From an uncultured Blautia sp. (GTDB lineage Bacteria; Bacillota; Clostridia; Lachnospirales; Lachnospiraceae): 64,000 bases of DNA. The translations under genes and the position numbers were made by a program. Under the pieces are notes generated by a model. That model did not search any database and was not told where the DNA came from. It worked only from the letters and a program-made list of their open reading frames with translations. Location: NCBI GenBank assembly GCA_900551075.1, contig URVB01000007.1, positions 55,703 through 119,702 on the forward strand. Direction: 5' to 3'. Below are positions 43,695-51,974 of this stretch, in pieces; position 1 is the first letter of the stretch, and every line of letters starts with the position of its first letter.

Positions 43695-44423
43695 ATGTTC
43701 GAAGAAAAGCATGCAAAATTTCGATATCTGTCCATATACCAGGATATTAAAGGAAAAATTGAAAACGGCGAATATGCGCAGGGAGAGAAGCTGAAAACGG
43801 AGAAGGAATATCAGGAGCAATACGGAGCCAGCCGGGACACTATACGGAAGGCTTTTGGCAAGCTTGAAAATGAAGATTACATCATCCGAAAAGCGGCAGT
43901 TGGGACATTTGTAAAATATAAAAAGTCCAATTATGAGCTGACAAAGTTGGAAAGCTTTACGGAACAGATGAGGGCAAGGGGGATCGAACCCTCATCCGAA
44001 TTTGTAGCTATAGAACTTAGTACTCCTGGCAGTAAGCATATTATCAGTGAACTGGAGATAGACGGGTCCGAAAAATGTTATAAAATAACGAGGATCCGAA
44101 AGGGAGATGGGCAGCCGATGTCTTATGAGATCGCATATGTTCCGCAGAAGCTATGTCCGGATATGCAGAAGTATTTGGATGATCACAGCTCTCTTTATGA
44201 AATATATGAAAAGGTGTATCATCATAAGCTTGGAAAGGGAAAGGTCAGGCTGGAAGCGGAATTGCCGGGGGCTATCGTACAGGAAAGTCTGAAAATCGGG
44301 CATGACTCGCCTATCCTAAAAATGGAATGCGTTGCTTTACTGGAAAGCGGAACACCGCTGTATTATGTTGATTGCTATTATATTGGAGAAAAATATTTTT
44401 TTTCCGCAATACTGCCAAGATAG
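43695..44423 (+). CDS. GntR-family regulator with UTRA (HutC) domain
   Basis: A 242-residue repressor-type regulator. The N-terminal winged helix YLSIYQDIKGKIENGEY, YGASRDTIRKAFGKLENE is GntR; from about residue 80 LESFTEQMRARGIEPSSEF begins the UTRA ligand-binding domain. The ATG at 43695 follows GGGGTG; an in-frame GTG at 43686 overlaps that site. It likely controls the preceding carrier/TIM-barrel genes through the TGTACGTACA palindrome. The effector is probably a sugar phosphate (family knowledge). Confidence 0.92.
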   Translation: MFEEKHAKFRYLSIYQDIKGKIENGEYAQGEKLKTEKEYQEQYGASRDTIRKAFGKLENEDYIIRKAAVGTFVKYKKSNYELTKLESFTEQMRARGIEPSSEFVAIELSTPGSKHIISELEIDGSEKCYKITRIRKGDGQPMSYEIAYVPQKLCPDMQKYLDDHSSLYEIYEKVYHHKLGKGKVRLEAELPGAIVQESLKIGHDSPILKMECVALLESGTPLYYVDCYYIGEKYFFSAILPR

Positions 44424-44471
44424 GAGAGAAAAGAATGGAACCGGGAGCTGCAGATCCCATTTTGTAAACAG

Positions 44472-44523
44472 AGCCGCAGTTTTAAAGATAAGGATTTATC
44501 AATAAAACTGCGGCTTTCTTTTT
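44472..44523. terminator. Bidirectional terminator between gntR and the EIIA gene
   Basis: AGCCGCAGTTTTA pairs perfectly with TAAAACTGCGGCT (44472-44484 with 44503-44515), followed by TTCTTTTTT. It faces the convergent EIIA gene. Confidence 0.85.
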
Positions 44524-44530
44524 TGCTTTT

Positions 44531-45022
44531 TTATATTTCTCCTATGATGGTTACACCCTGTACGGCGGCCATACCGGAGAAGAACTCCGCATTGGGGAAA
44601 TCCTCTGAGTTTGTCAGAAGGAGGACACAGGTAGAGTCAAGGCCCTTTTCGCGGATGAGTTCGGGAGTAAAGGTGAGAAGCTTATCTCCGGCCTTTACTT
44701 TGTCTCCTGTTTGGACAAACAGCTCGAAGCCCTCTCCGTTCATGGAGACAGTATCCAGTCCCTCATGAAGGAGAATTTCTGCACCATTGTCCAGCCGCAT
44801 GCCGACTGCGTGCCTGGTGTCTGCCATCACGACGGATATGGTGCCGTTACAGGGGGCGGAGATCACATTTTCCTCCGGTTGGATAGCAAGCCCTTCTCCC
44901 ATAATTTTGGAAGAAAAAGCCTCGTCTGCTACTTCTTCTAAGGGAATGACCTTTCCGGAGACAAAGGCTTTTAATTCTATGGTATTTTTATTGTTCTTTT
45001 TGCGTTTCAAAAATGACAGCAT
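44531..45022 (-). CDS. PTS glucose-type IIA protein
   Basis: A 163-residue EIIA-Glc family protein. FVSGKVIPLEEV, MGEGLAIQPEENVISAPCNG and LLHEGLDTVSMNGEGF are conserved, with the phosphorylated histidine in LLHEGLDTV and the partner histidine in ADTRHAVGM. The ATG at 45022 follows AGGAGCT on the minus strand; the longer frame from 45418 is rejected. It is not linked to a IIBC gene here and may serve remote permeases or act in regulation. Confidence 0.9.
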   Translation of the reverse strand: MLSFLKRKKNNKNTIELKAFVSGKVIPLEEVADEAFSSKIMGEGLAIQPEENVISAPCNGTISVVMADTRHAVGMRLDNGAEILLHEGLDTVSMNGEGFELFVQTGDKVKAGDKLLTFTPELIREKGLDSTCVLLLTNSEDFPNAEFFSGMAAVQGVTIIGEI

Positions 45023-45175
45023 GACATAGCTCCTTTTTCTTTTAAGCTTAGCTTTTCCGGGATTTCTGTTTTTTAACCGCAAAAATAAGGGAAATTTACC
45101 TTGCCAAATACCTGTCGAAATATTAAGATATTCTAAGCGGCGCAGATAAAAATCTGTGTAGAAAACTAAGAATGG

Positions 45176-46543
45176 ATGAGGATGATGGGAAGACAGAAGC
45201 AACTTAATCTGACAGATGGCCCAATTATGAAAACACTTGCGGAGCTGGCTCTCCCAATTATGGCGTCTTCTTTTCTGGGAACTGCATATAATATTACAGA
45301 TATGGCATGGATTGGAATGCTGGGTTCCAAAGCTGTGGCGGGCGTCGGTGTCGGCGGTATGTATGTGTGGCTTTCCCAGGGCTTGGTCTCTCTGGCGAGA
45401 ATGGGAGGACAAGTGCATGTAGCCCAGTGCTGCGGACGCGGCGACAGGGAGCAGGCGAGAAATTATGCGTCTGCGGCAATTCGGATGACGTGCTTGTTCG
45501 GTGTTGTATTTGCCCTGTTTTGTGTGGGCTTTGCGATGCCGTTGGTCCGTTTTTTTCAGTTGAATGATGCGAAAACCTTTTTATATGCGGAAAATTATTT
45601 GAAAATCACCTGTGGGCTGATTCTTTTTTCCTATATGAATCTGACGCTGACAGGGCTGTTTACGGCACAGGGAGATTCCAAAACAACTTTTAAGGCAAAT
45701 TTAACAGGACTTGTTACGAATATGATTTTGGATCCGGTACTGCTCCTGGGCATCGGACCGTTTCCGAGGCTGGAGGTAACGGGAGCTGCGATTGCTACGG
45801 TACTGGCGCAGGTCCTTACTATGCTGGTGATGCTGGTAAGCGCGGTACGGTCAGGAAAAGACGAAAATATTTTGAAAGAAGTGAATTTCCGGCAGAGGGT
45901 TCCGGGAAGCTATTATCTGTCAATCTGTAAAATCGGGGGACCTACGGCACTGCAGGGAACACTTTACTGTATGATCTCCATGGTGCTGACCCGGATGGTT
46001 TCCACGTTTGGGCCGGGCGCAGTGGCGGTACAGAGAGTGGGTGGTCAGATTGAGTCTGTTTCCTGGAATACGGCAGATGGATTTGCCTCAGCTTTAAATG
46101 CATTCGTAGGACAGAATTACGGAGCAAAAAAGAATGACAGAATCAGGAAAGGATACCGTCTTTCCCTGCGTTTGATGATTGCATGGGGCGTGCTCGTGAC
46201 AACGGTGTTTGTGTTGTTTCCCAGGCAGCTTGCCGCTCTGTTTTTCTATGAAGAAGAGGTGATCCGTATCAGCGTGGATTATATGAGGATCATTGGAATC
46301 GGAGAGGGCTTTCTGTGTGTGGAGCTGATGACGATTGGGGCTTTGTCCGGACTGGGAAGGACGAAGATATGTAGTATCCTCAGTATTCTGCTTACCGGAG
46401 CCAGGATACCTCTTGCACTGGTCCTGACCGGAGCAGGGCTTGGATTAAACGGTATCTGGTGGGCGCTTACTATTTCGTCCATTGTAAAAGGCTTTGTATT
46501 TTATGTTACATTTCAGAAGATAAGCAGGGGCCTGGATGAATGA
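45176..46543 (+). CDS. MATE-family efflux transporter
   Basis: A 455-residue protein with twelve predicted helices arranged as two related six-helix halves. LTDGPIMKTLAELALPIMASSFLGTAYNITDMAWIG is split by the MATE hallmark region around NITDMAWIG, and the second half has FASALNAFVGQNYGAKKNDR. It exports cationic drugs or metabolites with Na+ or H+. The start is uncertain among ATGs at 45176, 45182 and 45185. It is transcribed just ahead of nth. Confidence 0.93.
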   Translation: MRMMGRQKQLNLTDGPIMKTLAELALPIMASSFLGTAYNITDMAWIGMLGSKAVAGVGVGGMYVWLSQGLVSLARMGGQVHVAQCCGRGDREQARNYASAAIRMTCLFGVVFALFCVGFAMPLVRFFQLNDAKTFLYAENYLKITCGLILFSYMNLTLTGLFTAQGDSKTTFKANLTGLVTNMILDPVLLLGIGPFPRLEVTGAAIATVLAQVLTMLVMLVSAVRSGKDENILKEVNFRQRVPGSYYLSICKIGGPTALQGTLYCMISMVLTRMVSTFGPGAVAVQRVGGQIESVSWNTADGFASALNAFVGQNYGAKKNDRIRKGYRLSLRLMIAWGVLVTTVFVLFPRQLAALFFYEEEVIRISVDYMRIIGIGEGFLCVELMTIGALSGLGRTKICSILSILLTGARIPLALVLTGAGLGLNGIWWALTISSIVKGFVFYVTFQKISRGLDE

Positions 46544-46576
46544 CAGCAAATGAAAAGTCCCGGAGAAAGGATATAT

Positions 46577-47218
46577 ATGACAAAAGAAGAATTGGCGCTT
46601 GAGGTGATCAGGCGGTTGAAGGAAGAATATCCTGACGCAGGCTGCACACTGGATTATGATCAGGCATGGAAGCTGCTGGTCAGTGTAAGATTGGCGGCAC
46701 AGTGTACGGATGCCAGGGTAAATGTAGTTGTGGAGGAGCTGTATGCGAAATATCCGAATGTAGAAGCATTGGCAAATGCGGATGCAGCAGATATTGAGGC
46801 TATTGTGAAGCCGTGCGGTTTAGGAAAGAGCAAGGCACGGGACATCAGTGCCTGTATGAAGATTCTTAACGGGCAGTATGAGGGGAAGATTCCCCGTACC
46901 TTTGAGGAGCTTTTGAAGCTTCCGGGAGTCGGAAGGAAGAGTGCGAATCTGATCATGGGAGATGTATTCAAAGAACCGGCAATTGTCACAGATACCCATT
47001 GTATCCGTTTGACAAACCGAATTGGACTGGTGGACAATATAAAAGAACCAAAAAAAGTGGAAATGGCACTGTGGAAGATTATCCCGCCCAGGGAGGGCAG
47101 TGATTTTTGTCATAGATTGGTTTATCATGGCCGTGACGTCTGCACAGCCAGAACAAAGCCATACTGTGACAGATGCTGTTTAAGTGATATCTGCCAGAAA
47201 AATGGAGTCGGAGAATAA
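46577..47218 (+). CDS. nth: Endonuclease III
   Basis: A 213-residue base-excision glycosylase/AP lyase. The helix-hairpin-helix LPGVGRKSANLIMG carries the catalytic lysine and VTDTHCIRLTNRIG the catalytic aspartate. The C-terminal iron-sulfur loop reads CTARTKPYCDRCCLSDIC, giving Cys-X7-Cys-X2-Cys-X5-Cys, one residue longer than the usual X6 spacing. The ATG at 46577 follows AGAAAGGA; an in-frame start at 46550 lacks support. Confidence 0.95.
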   Translation: MTKEELALEVIRRLKEEYPDAGCTLDYDQAWKLLVSVRLAAQCTDARVNVVVEELYAKYPNVEALANADAADIEAIVKPCGLGKSKARDISACMKILNGQYEGKIPRTFEELLKLPGVGRKSANLIMGDVFKEPAIVTDTHCIRLTNRIGLVDNIKEPKKVEMALWKIIPPREGSDFCHRLVYHGRDVCTARTKPYCDRCCLSDICQKNGVGE

Positions 47219-47315
47219 AAGAACGGGAGCGGTAATTTCCGTTTGGCTGTCATGGCAGGATATGAATCAATGGTTATCAAAGAATATCAATTAAGGAAAG
47301 ACAGAAAGGGATGCT

Positions 47316-49430
47316 ATGAAGAATACAGAGATCAGGATTGTCGGACTGGAAAATAAACATATGGTGCCTATGGACAGGATTCACGGGTTTGATGTGCGGC
47401 CGGGCTTTTATGAGATTAACGGCGCAACGGCTGTGACAAACGGTGTGAACTTTACGATTCATTCCCTGTATGCAGCTTCCTGTGAACTGCTTCTTTATCA
47501 CCGCGGTGAAAAGGAACCATATGCGGTGCTTCCCTTCCCGGATAACTACCGAATCGGGAAGGTCTATTCCATGATCGTATTCGGACTGGATATTTCGGAT
47601 TTTGAGTATGCATACCGTTTGGATGGCCCATATGAGCCGGAGCGGGGATTTTTATTTGATAAGACAAAGCCTCTTTTGGATCCGTATGCCAAGGCTGTGA
47701 CAGGACAGAGAGAATGGGGGAAAAACCCAAACAAAGAAAACGGATACCGTGCCCGCGTGGTTGTGAATGATTTTGACTGGGGAAATCTCAGTCAACCGAG
47801 GTATCCGATGCATGATCTGATCATCTATGAACTGCATGTGCGCGGGTTTACGCAGCATTCCTCATCCGGGGCAGCATATCCCGGCACCTTTGCAGGTTTA
47901 AAGGAAAAAATCCCTTATCTTAAGGAGCTGGGAATTACGGCTGTGGAGTTGATGCCTGTGTTTGAGTTTGATGAGACTATGGACAAGCGTGAAGTCAATG
48001 GGCGGACACTTTTGGATTATTGGGGGTATAATACAGTAAGCTTTTTTGCCCCAAACAGCAGCTATACGGCAAAGCCGGAGAATAACCGCGAGGGAGAAGA
48101 GCTGAAATCCCTGATTCGCGAGCTGCATGAAAACGGCATCGAAGTCATTCTGGACGTGGTGTTTAATCACACGGCAGAAGGAAATGAAATGGGGCCCTAT
48201 TTTTCCTTTAAGGGCTTTGATAACAATATTTACTATATGCTGACCCCAGATGGAAAATATTATAATTTCAGCGGCTGCGGAAATACACTGAACTGTAATC
48301 ATCCGGTGGTGCAGCAGTTGATTTTGGAATGTCTCCGCTACTGGACTGTGACTTACCGGATCGATGGATTCCGGTTTGATCTGGCCAGTATTCTGGGCCG
48401 GAATGAGGATGGCTCTCCCATGAACCAGCCGCCTCTTCTGAAGAATCTGGCAGCAGATCCGATTCTTGGAGATGTGAAGCTGATTGCGGAAGCATGGGAT
48501 GCAGGCGGGCTTTATCAGGTGGGAAGCTTTCCGGCGTGGAACCGCTGGGCAGAGTGGAACGGAAAATATCGTGATGACCTGCGCAGCTTCCTGAAGGGAG
48601 ATTACTGGTTTGCGCCGGAAGCGGCAAAACGAATCAGTGGTTCCTTGGATTTATATACCGGACAATATCGAGGATATAATTCTTCTATTAATTTTCTGAC
48701 CTGCCATGACGGATTTTCTCTGTATGACCTCTATTCCTATAATGAAAAACACAATCTGGATAATGGCTGGAATAATACGGACGGAAGTAATGACAACCGG
48801 AGCTGGAACTGCGGTGCGGAAGGAGAAACAAACGATCCTGAAATATGCAGGCTTCGGAGACGGATGATAAAAAATGCCTGTGCGGTACTGCTCTGCAGCA
48901 GGGGAACACCGATGTTTCTGGCGGGAGATGAGTTCTGTGATACAAGGTTTGGAAATAACAATCCTTACTGTCAGGATGATGAAATTTCCTGGCTGGATTG
49001 GTCTTTGATTGAGAAAAACAGGGATATTTTTGAATTTTTTAAATATATGATCGCATTTCGGAAGAAGCATCCGGCTATACGGAGCGACATGATGCCGGCG
49101 ATGGTTGGATTCCCATATATCAGTTGCCTTACGGAGCAGCCGTGGCAGGGAAACATTACCTCAAAGAGCCGCTTCTTGGGGATTTTGTTTGCAGGACATA
49201 TACCGGAGAAAAGAATGGATGATTTGGTATATGTAGCGCTCAATGTATATTGGGAAGACTGTGAGATTCATCTGCCGAAGCTGCCGGGAGAAATGTATTG
49301 GGAGCTTTGTGTTTATACTGCGGAGGATTTTCCGCGGGACTGTGCCCGGGAAAATTCCGGCAGAGGCGCCTGCATCAGGGACAGCTTTTGGATAAATGCC
49401 AGATCGGTTGCAGTATTTGTGGGAAGATAG
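47316..49430 (+). CDS. glgX: Glycogen debranching enzyme (GlgX/isoamylase type)
   Basis: A 704-residue GH13 enzyme. The N-terminal CBM48-like domain (to about residue 165) is followed by the (beta/alpha)8 barrel with DVVFNHTAEGNE, the nucleophile in GFRFDLASILGR, the acid/base glutamate in LIAEAWDAGG and the transition-state aspartate in FLTCHDGFSLYDL. The C-terminal beta domain completes it. It cleaves alpha-1,6 branches of glycogen and is far from the glgCD pair. There is no signal peptide, so it is cytoplasmic. The stop lies 20 bases from the convergent thioredoxin gene. Confidence 0.94.
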   Translation: MKNTEIRIVGLENKHMVPMDRIHGFDVRPGFYEINGATAVTNGVNFTIHSLYAASCELLLYHRGEKEPYAVLPFPDNYRIGKVYSMIVFGLDISDFEYAYRLDGPYEPERGFLFDKTKPLLDPYAKAVTGQREWGKNPNKENGYRARVVVNDFDWGNLSQPRYPMHDLIIYELHVRGFTQHSSSGAAYPGTFAGLKEKIPYLKELGITAVELMPVFEFDETMDKREVNGRTLLDYWGYNTVSFFAPNSSYTAKPENNREGEELKSLIRELHENGIEVILDVVFNHTAEGNEMGPYFSFKGFDNNIYYMLTPDGKYYNFSGCGNTLNCNHPVVQQLILECLRYWTVTYRIDGFRFDLASILGRNEDGSPMNQPPLLKNLAADPILGDVKLIAEAWDAGGLYQVGSFPAWNRWAEWNGKYRDDLRSFLKGDYWFAPEAAKRISGSLDLYTGQYRGYNSSINFLTCHDGFSLYDLYSYNEKHNLDNGWNNTDGSNDNRSWNCGAEGETNDPEICRLRRRMIKNACAVLLCSRGTPMFLAGDEFCDTRFGNNNPYCQDDEISWLDWSLIEKNRDIFEFFKYMIAFRKKHPAIRSDMMPAMVGFPYISCLTEQPWQGNITSKSRFLGILFAGHIPEKRMDDLVYVALNVYWEDCEIHLPKLPGEMYWELCVYTAEDFPRDCARENSGRGACIRDSFWINARSVAVFVGR

Positions 49431-49450
49431 GCCTTGCATTAAGCTGGGGC

Positions 49451-49753
49451 TTAGAGCATATCTTCCAGTTCTTCGGAATCCTGCGGGGCTGTCTTTTTAG
49501 CGGTGACAGCTCCGTTTTTGATGAGCAGGACTGTTGGGATGCTCCTGATCTGATATTGTTCAGCGAGCCTGGGTTCTTCGTCGATGTTTACTTTTCCTAC
49601 ACGGATATCCCTGGTATTTTCTGCAAATTCCTCCAAAACAGGATTCAGCACACGGCAGTGGACACACCACGGCGCCCAGAAGTCCACCAGGACCGGCTGT
49701 GGGGATTGCAGTACTTCTTTATCAAATGTGTCTGTTTTAAAATTTTCAATCAT
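49451..49753 (-). CDS. trxA: Thioredoxin with a CVHC active site
   Basis: A 100-residue thioredoxin fold. VLVDFWAPWCVHCRVLNPVLEEFAE is split around the active site WCVHC, where classic thioredoxins have WCGPC; IRSIPTVLLIKNG holds the cis-proline. The CVHC dipeptide should raise the redox potential, as CPHC does in DsbA (family knowledge). The ATG at 49753 follows AGAGAGGAC on the minus strand; the frame from 49882 is rejected. No reductase gene is adjacent. Confidence 0.92.
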   Translation of the reverse strand: MIENFKTDTFDKEVLQSPQPVLVDFWAPWCVHCRVLNPVLEEFAENTRDIRVGKVNIDEEPRLAEQYQIRSIPTVLLIKNGAVTAKKTAPQDSEELEDML

Positions 49754-50055
49754 TCTTTTGTCCTCTCTTTCCCTTTTTCCTGCTTTTAGTATGTTCTGTT
49801 TTTCTAAAAAAATTATGTTTTTATAAGAGACATTTATTGGTTTGAAATCCGGCAGCCTTTTGGCAACATATAAGGTTGCCAATTTCTGATAAGTTCGCTA
49901 TAATTTTAATATAAATATTTCTGTGAAAAGTATACAAAAAATCATTTAAAAATACTGTAATTATGGATAATTGTAATCTTTAGCTAATTGTGATAACATG
50001 AATTAAAGAAAAGAGAACAATGTTCTATAATGCAGAACAATAAAGAGGAATACAT
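49754..50055. promoter_or_regulatory. Intergenic region between trxA and the IclR gene
   Basis: No gene is seen. It contains a perfect 8-bp inverted repeat TTGGCAAC-N7-GTTGCCAA (49860-49882), a possible trxA operator, and at its right end the IclR operator/promoter described separately. The rest is AT-rich. Confidence 0.5.
50014..50038. promoter_or_regulatory. IclR operator 1 (autoregulation)
   Basis: Three half-sites: AGAAC-N3-GTTCT-N7-AGAAC. A perfect -10 TATAAT (50026-50031) lies in the N7 gap, so binding would block transcription. The same arrangement occurs at 50856-50880. Confidence 0.65.
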
Positions 50056-50811
50056 ATGAGTAAGGATGAGATTAAGATTAAATCCCTGAAAAAAGCACTG
50101 GATATTTTGAATTGTTTTGCAGTGAAACCGGTATGGGGTGTTACGGAAATCAGTGAACGGTTGGACTTATACAAGAGTAATGTTTATGATATCTTAACAA
50201 CTTTTAAGGCTATGGGATATCTGGAAAAGGATGAGCATTCCGAGCGGTATAGACTGGGGATGCAGATTTTGACATTAAACAGAGCCATGGGAGACTCTTA
50301 TTCGATTATAAAGATTGCTCAGCCATATATGCAGGAACTGGCCAATATTACGGATGAGAGGGTCTATCTTGCCATTCCTCACGATGACGAAGTGGTATAT
50401 CTGGAAGCAACTTATCCGGCAGAATCTATTAATTTGATGCGTTCTATTCTTGGAGAAAGGGCAGAAATGCATTGTACTGGGATCGGGAAAGCAATGTTAG
50501 CCAACCTGTCAAGAGATGAGATTGAAAAGTATCTGGAAAAGAGCCTGACTGCTTATACGGATCATACAATTGTCAGCACACCTGAACTCAGGGAGGAGCT
50601 GGAGATAACCCGTCAGAGGGGATATGCGATAGATAACATGGAGCATGAGTTTGGTGTGAAATGTGTTGCACTGCCTGTTTTTGACAAGTCCCACAAGTTA
50701 TTTGCTGCGATGAGTGTCAGTGGTCTGGCCCCTCATTTTACGGAAGAGCGGATTATGGAATGGGCAATTTTGATGAAAAAATATGTTGCTAAGATTGAAA
50801 ACAGACTTTAA
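50056..50811 (+). CDS. IclR-family transcriptional regulator
   Basis: A 251-residue regulator. Residues 1-65 form the winged helix (KALDILNCFAVKPVWGVTEISE, NVYDILTTFKAMGYL) and the rest the IclR ligand-binding GAF-like domain, with MHCTGIGKAMLANLS and EFGVKCVALPVFDK. AGAGGA precedes the ATG. It stands directly before the sialidase-fold/TctCBA operon, which has its own promoter. The matched operators before both genes strongly suggest it represses itself and the operon until a pathway compound binds. Confidence 0.93.
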   Translation: MSKDEIKIKSLKKALDILNCFAVKPVWGVTEISERLDLYKSNVYDILTTFKAMGYLEKDEHSERYRLGMQILTLNRAMGDSYSIIKIAQPYMQELANITDERVYLAIPHDDEVVYLEATYPAESINLMRSILGERAEMHCTGIGKAMLANLSRDEIEKYLEKSLTAYTDHTIVSTPELREELEITRQRGYAIDNMEHEFGVKCVALPVFDKSHKLFAAMSVSGLAPHFTEERIMEWAILMKKYVAKIENRL

Positions 50812-50840
50812 AACTTGAATACAAAAGTATTCAAGTTTTA
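50809..50840 (+). terminator. Terminator of the IclR gene
   Basis: A perfect 14-bp stem starting at the stop codon (TAAAACTTGAATAC with its complement) and a four-base loop; U-rich on the 3' arm. Confidence 0.7.
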
Positions 50841-50855
50841 AAAAAACAACTATTC

Positions 50856-50880
50856 AGAACGACGTTCTATATAATAGAAC
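50856..50880. promoter_or_regulatory. IclR operator 2 at the catabolic operon promoter
   Basis: AGAAC-N3-GTTCT-N7-AGAAC, identical in layout to operator 1; the right part is the perfect palindrome GTTCTAT-ATA-ATAGAAC. A TATAAT -10 box (50870-50875) lies inside. Confidence 0.7.
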
Positions 50881-50945
50881 AATCTAAAAATGTAAAAAAA
50901 AGATATAAAAATTGCAAGATATAAAAAGGAGAATGAGAGAGTATT

Positions 50946-51974
50946 ATGAAAAAGTTCATGGTCATGGAGGAATGCCCGACAGCAATGTGTCATGCATCCA
51001 CAATTCTGAAACTAAAAGAAAAAGAATTTATTATTGCATGGTTTGGGGGAAGCGAGGAGGGAAGCAGTGATGTGGCCATCTGGATGGCAAGAGGAAAAGA
51101 AAATGATTTTACTAGTCCGGTGGTCTTGGCAAAATCTGACGAAGCACATTGGAATCCGGTGCTGTTTCGTTTGGATGAGAATAGAATTATTCTGTTCTAT
51201 AAGGTAGGAAATGAAATTCGTACCTGGCGTACCATGTATCTTTTGTCAGAGGATAATGGGGAAACCTTTGGGGAAGAGCGTGAACTTGTAGAAGGTGATA
51301 AGGGCGGGCGCGGTCCTGTGAGAAATAAGCCGATTCGTTTAAAGAGTGGACGTATTTTGGCACCGGGGTCTACGGAGCAAGGTATCTGGAAGGCTTTTGC
51401 AGATATTTCTGATGATGGGAAAAACTGGAGAAAATCACAAGAGGTTGGAATTGATAACCTTTCTTACGAAGAAGGACAGAGAGTTGTGAAAGAATCTGAC
51501 AGTGACATTCCTGTGAGTGAGCAATCCTTTTATGGAAGAGGGGTTATACAGCCGACGCTTTGGGAAAGCGAAGAAAATCATGTACATATGCTTTTGCGAA
51601 GTACGGAAGGAAAAATTTACAGAAGTGATTCTTCAGATGGAGGAGAGACCTGGACACCTGCATATCCTACGGAACTGCCAAATAACAATAGTGGGATTGA
51701 CTTGATAAAGACATCTGAAGGTATCTTATACCTTGTATATAATCCCGTAGGTGTAAACTGGGGAAGACGTACACCGATTTCCCTGGCAGTATCCAGGGAT
51801 AATGGCAAAACATGGAGGAAAATCATGGATTTAAGCACAGGAAAAGGTGAATTTGCCTATCCGGCTATTATTGCCGATGATGCTTTTCTCTACGTTACCT
51901 ACACATACAAAAGGAGTAATATTGCCTTTTGGAAAATAAATATGAAAGAAGGAGGAAAGGAATATGGGGTATAA
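50946..51974 (+). CDS. Sialidase-fold (BNR repeat) protein without a signal peptide
   Basis: A 342-residue six-bladed propeller protein. Four Asp-box motifs are visible: SEDNGETF, SDDGKNW, SSDGGETW and SRDNGKTW. The N-terminus (CHASTILKL, IIAWFGGSEEG) matches the BNR_2-type predicted neuraminidases. The F/Y-R-I-P motif of classical sialidases is not seen, and there is no signal peptide, so it should act inside the cell on an imported compound. Its end overlaps the lyase gene by 11 bases. It may be a sialidase, trans-sialidase-like hydrolase/lyase or an epimerase-like protein. Confidence 0.8.
   Translation: MKKFMVMEECPTAMCHASTILKLKEKEFIIAWFGGSEEGSSDVAIWMARGKENDFTSPVVLAKSDEAHWNPVLFRLDENRIILFYKVGNEIRTWRTMYLLSEDNGETFGEERELVEGDKGGRGPVRNKPIRLKSGRILAPGSTEQGIWKAFADISDDGKNWRKSQEVGIDNLSYEEGQRVVKESDSDIPVSEQSFYGRGVIQPTLWESEENHVHMLLRSTEGKIYRSDSSDGGETWTPAYPTELPNNNSGIDLIKTSEGILYLVYNPVGVNWGRRTPISLAVSRDNGKTWRKIMDLSTGKGEFAYPAIIADDAFLYVTYTYKRSNIAFWKINMKEGGKEYGV

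Noticed and set aside
49754..49882. N-terminal extension of the thioredoxin frame
   Set aside because: The extra 43 codons have no ribosome site and no homology; the ATG at 49753 has a good one.
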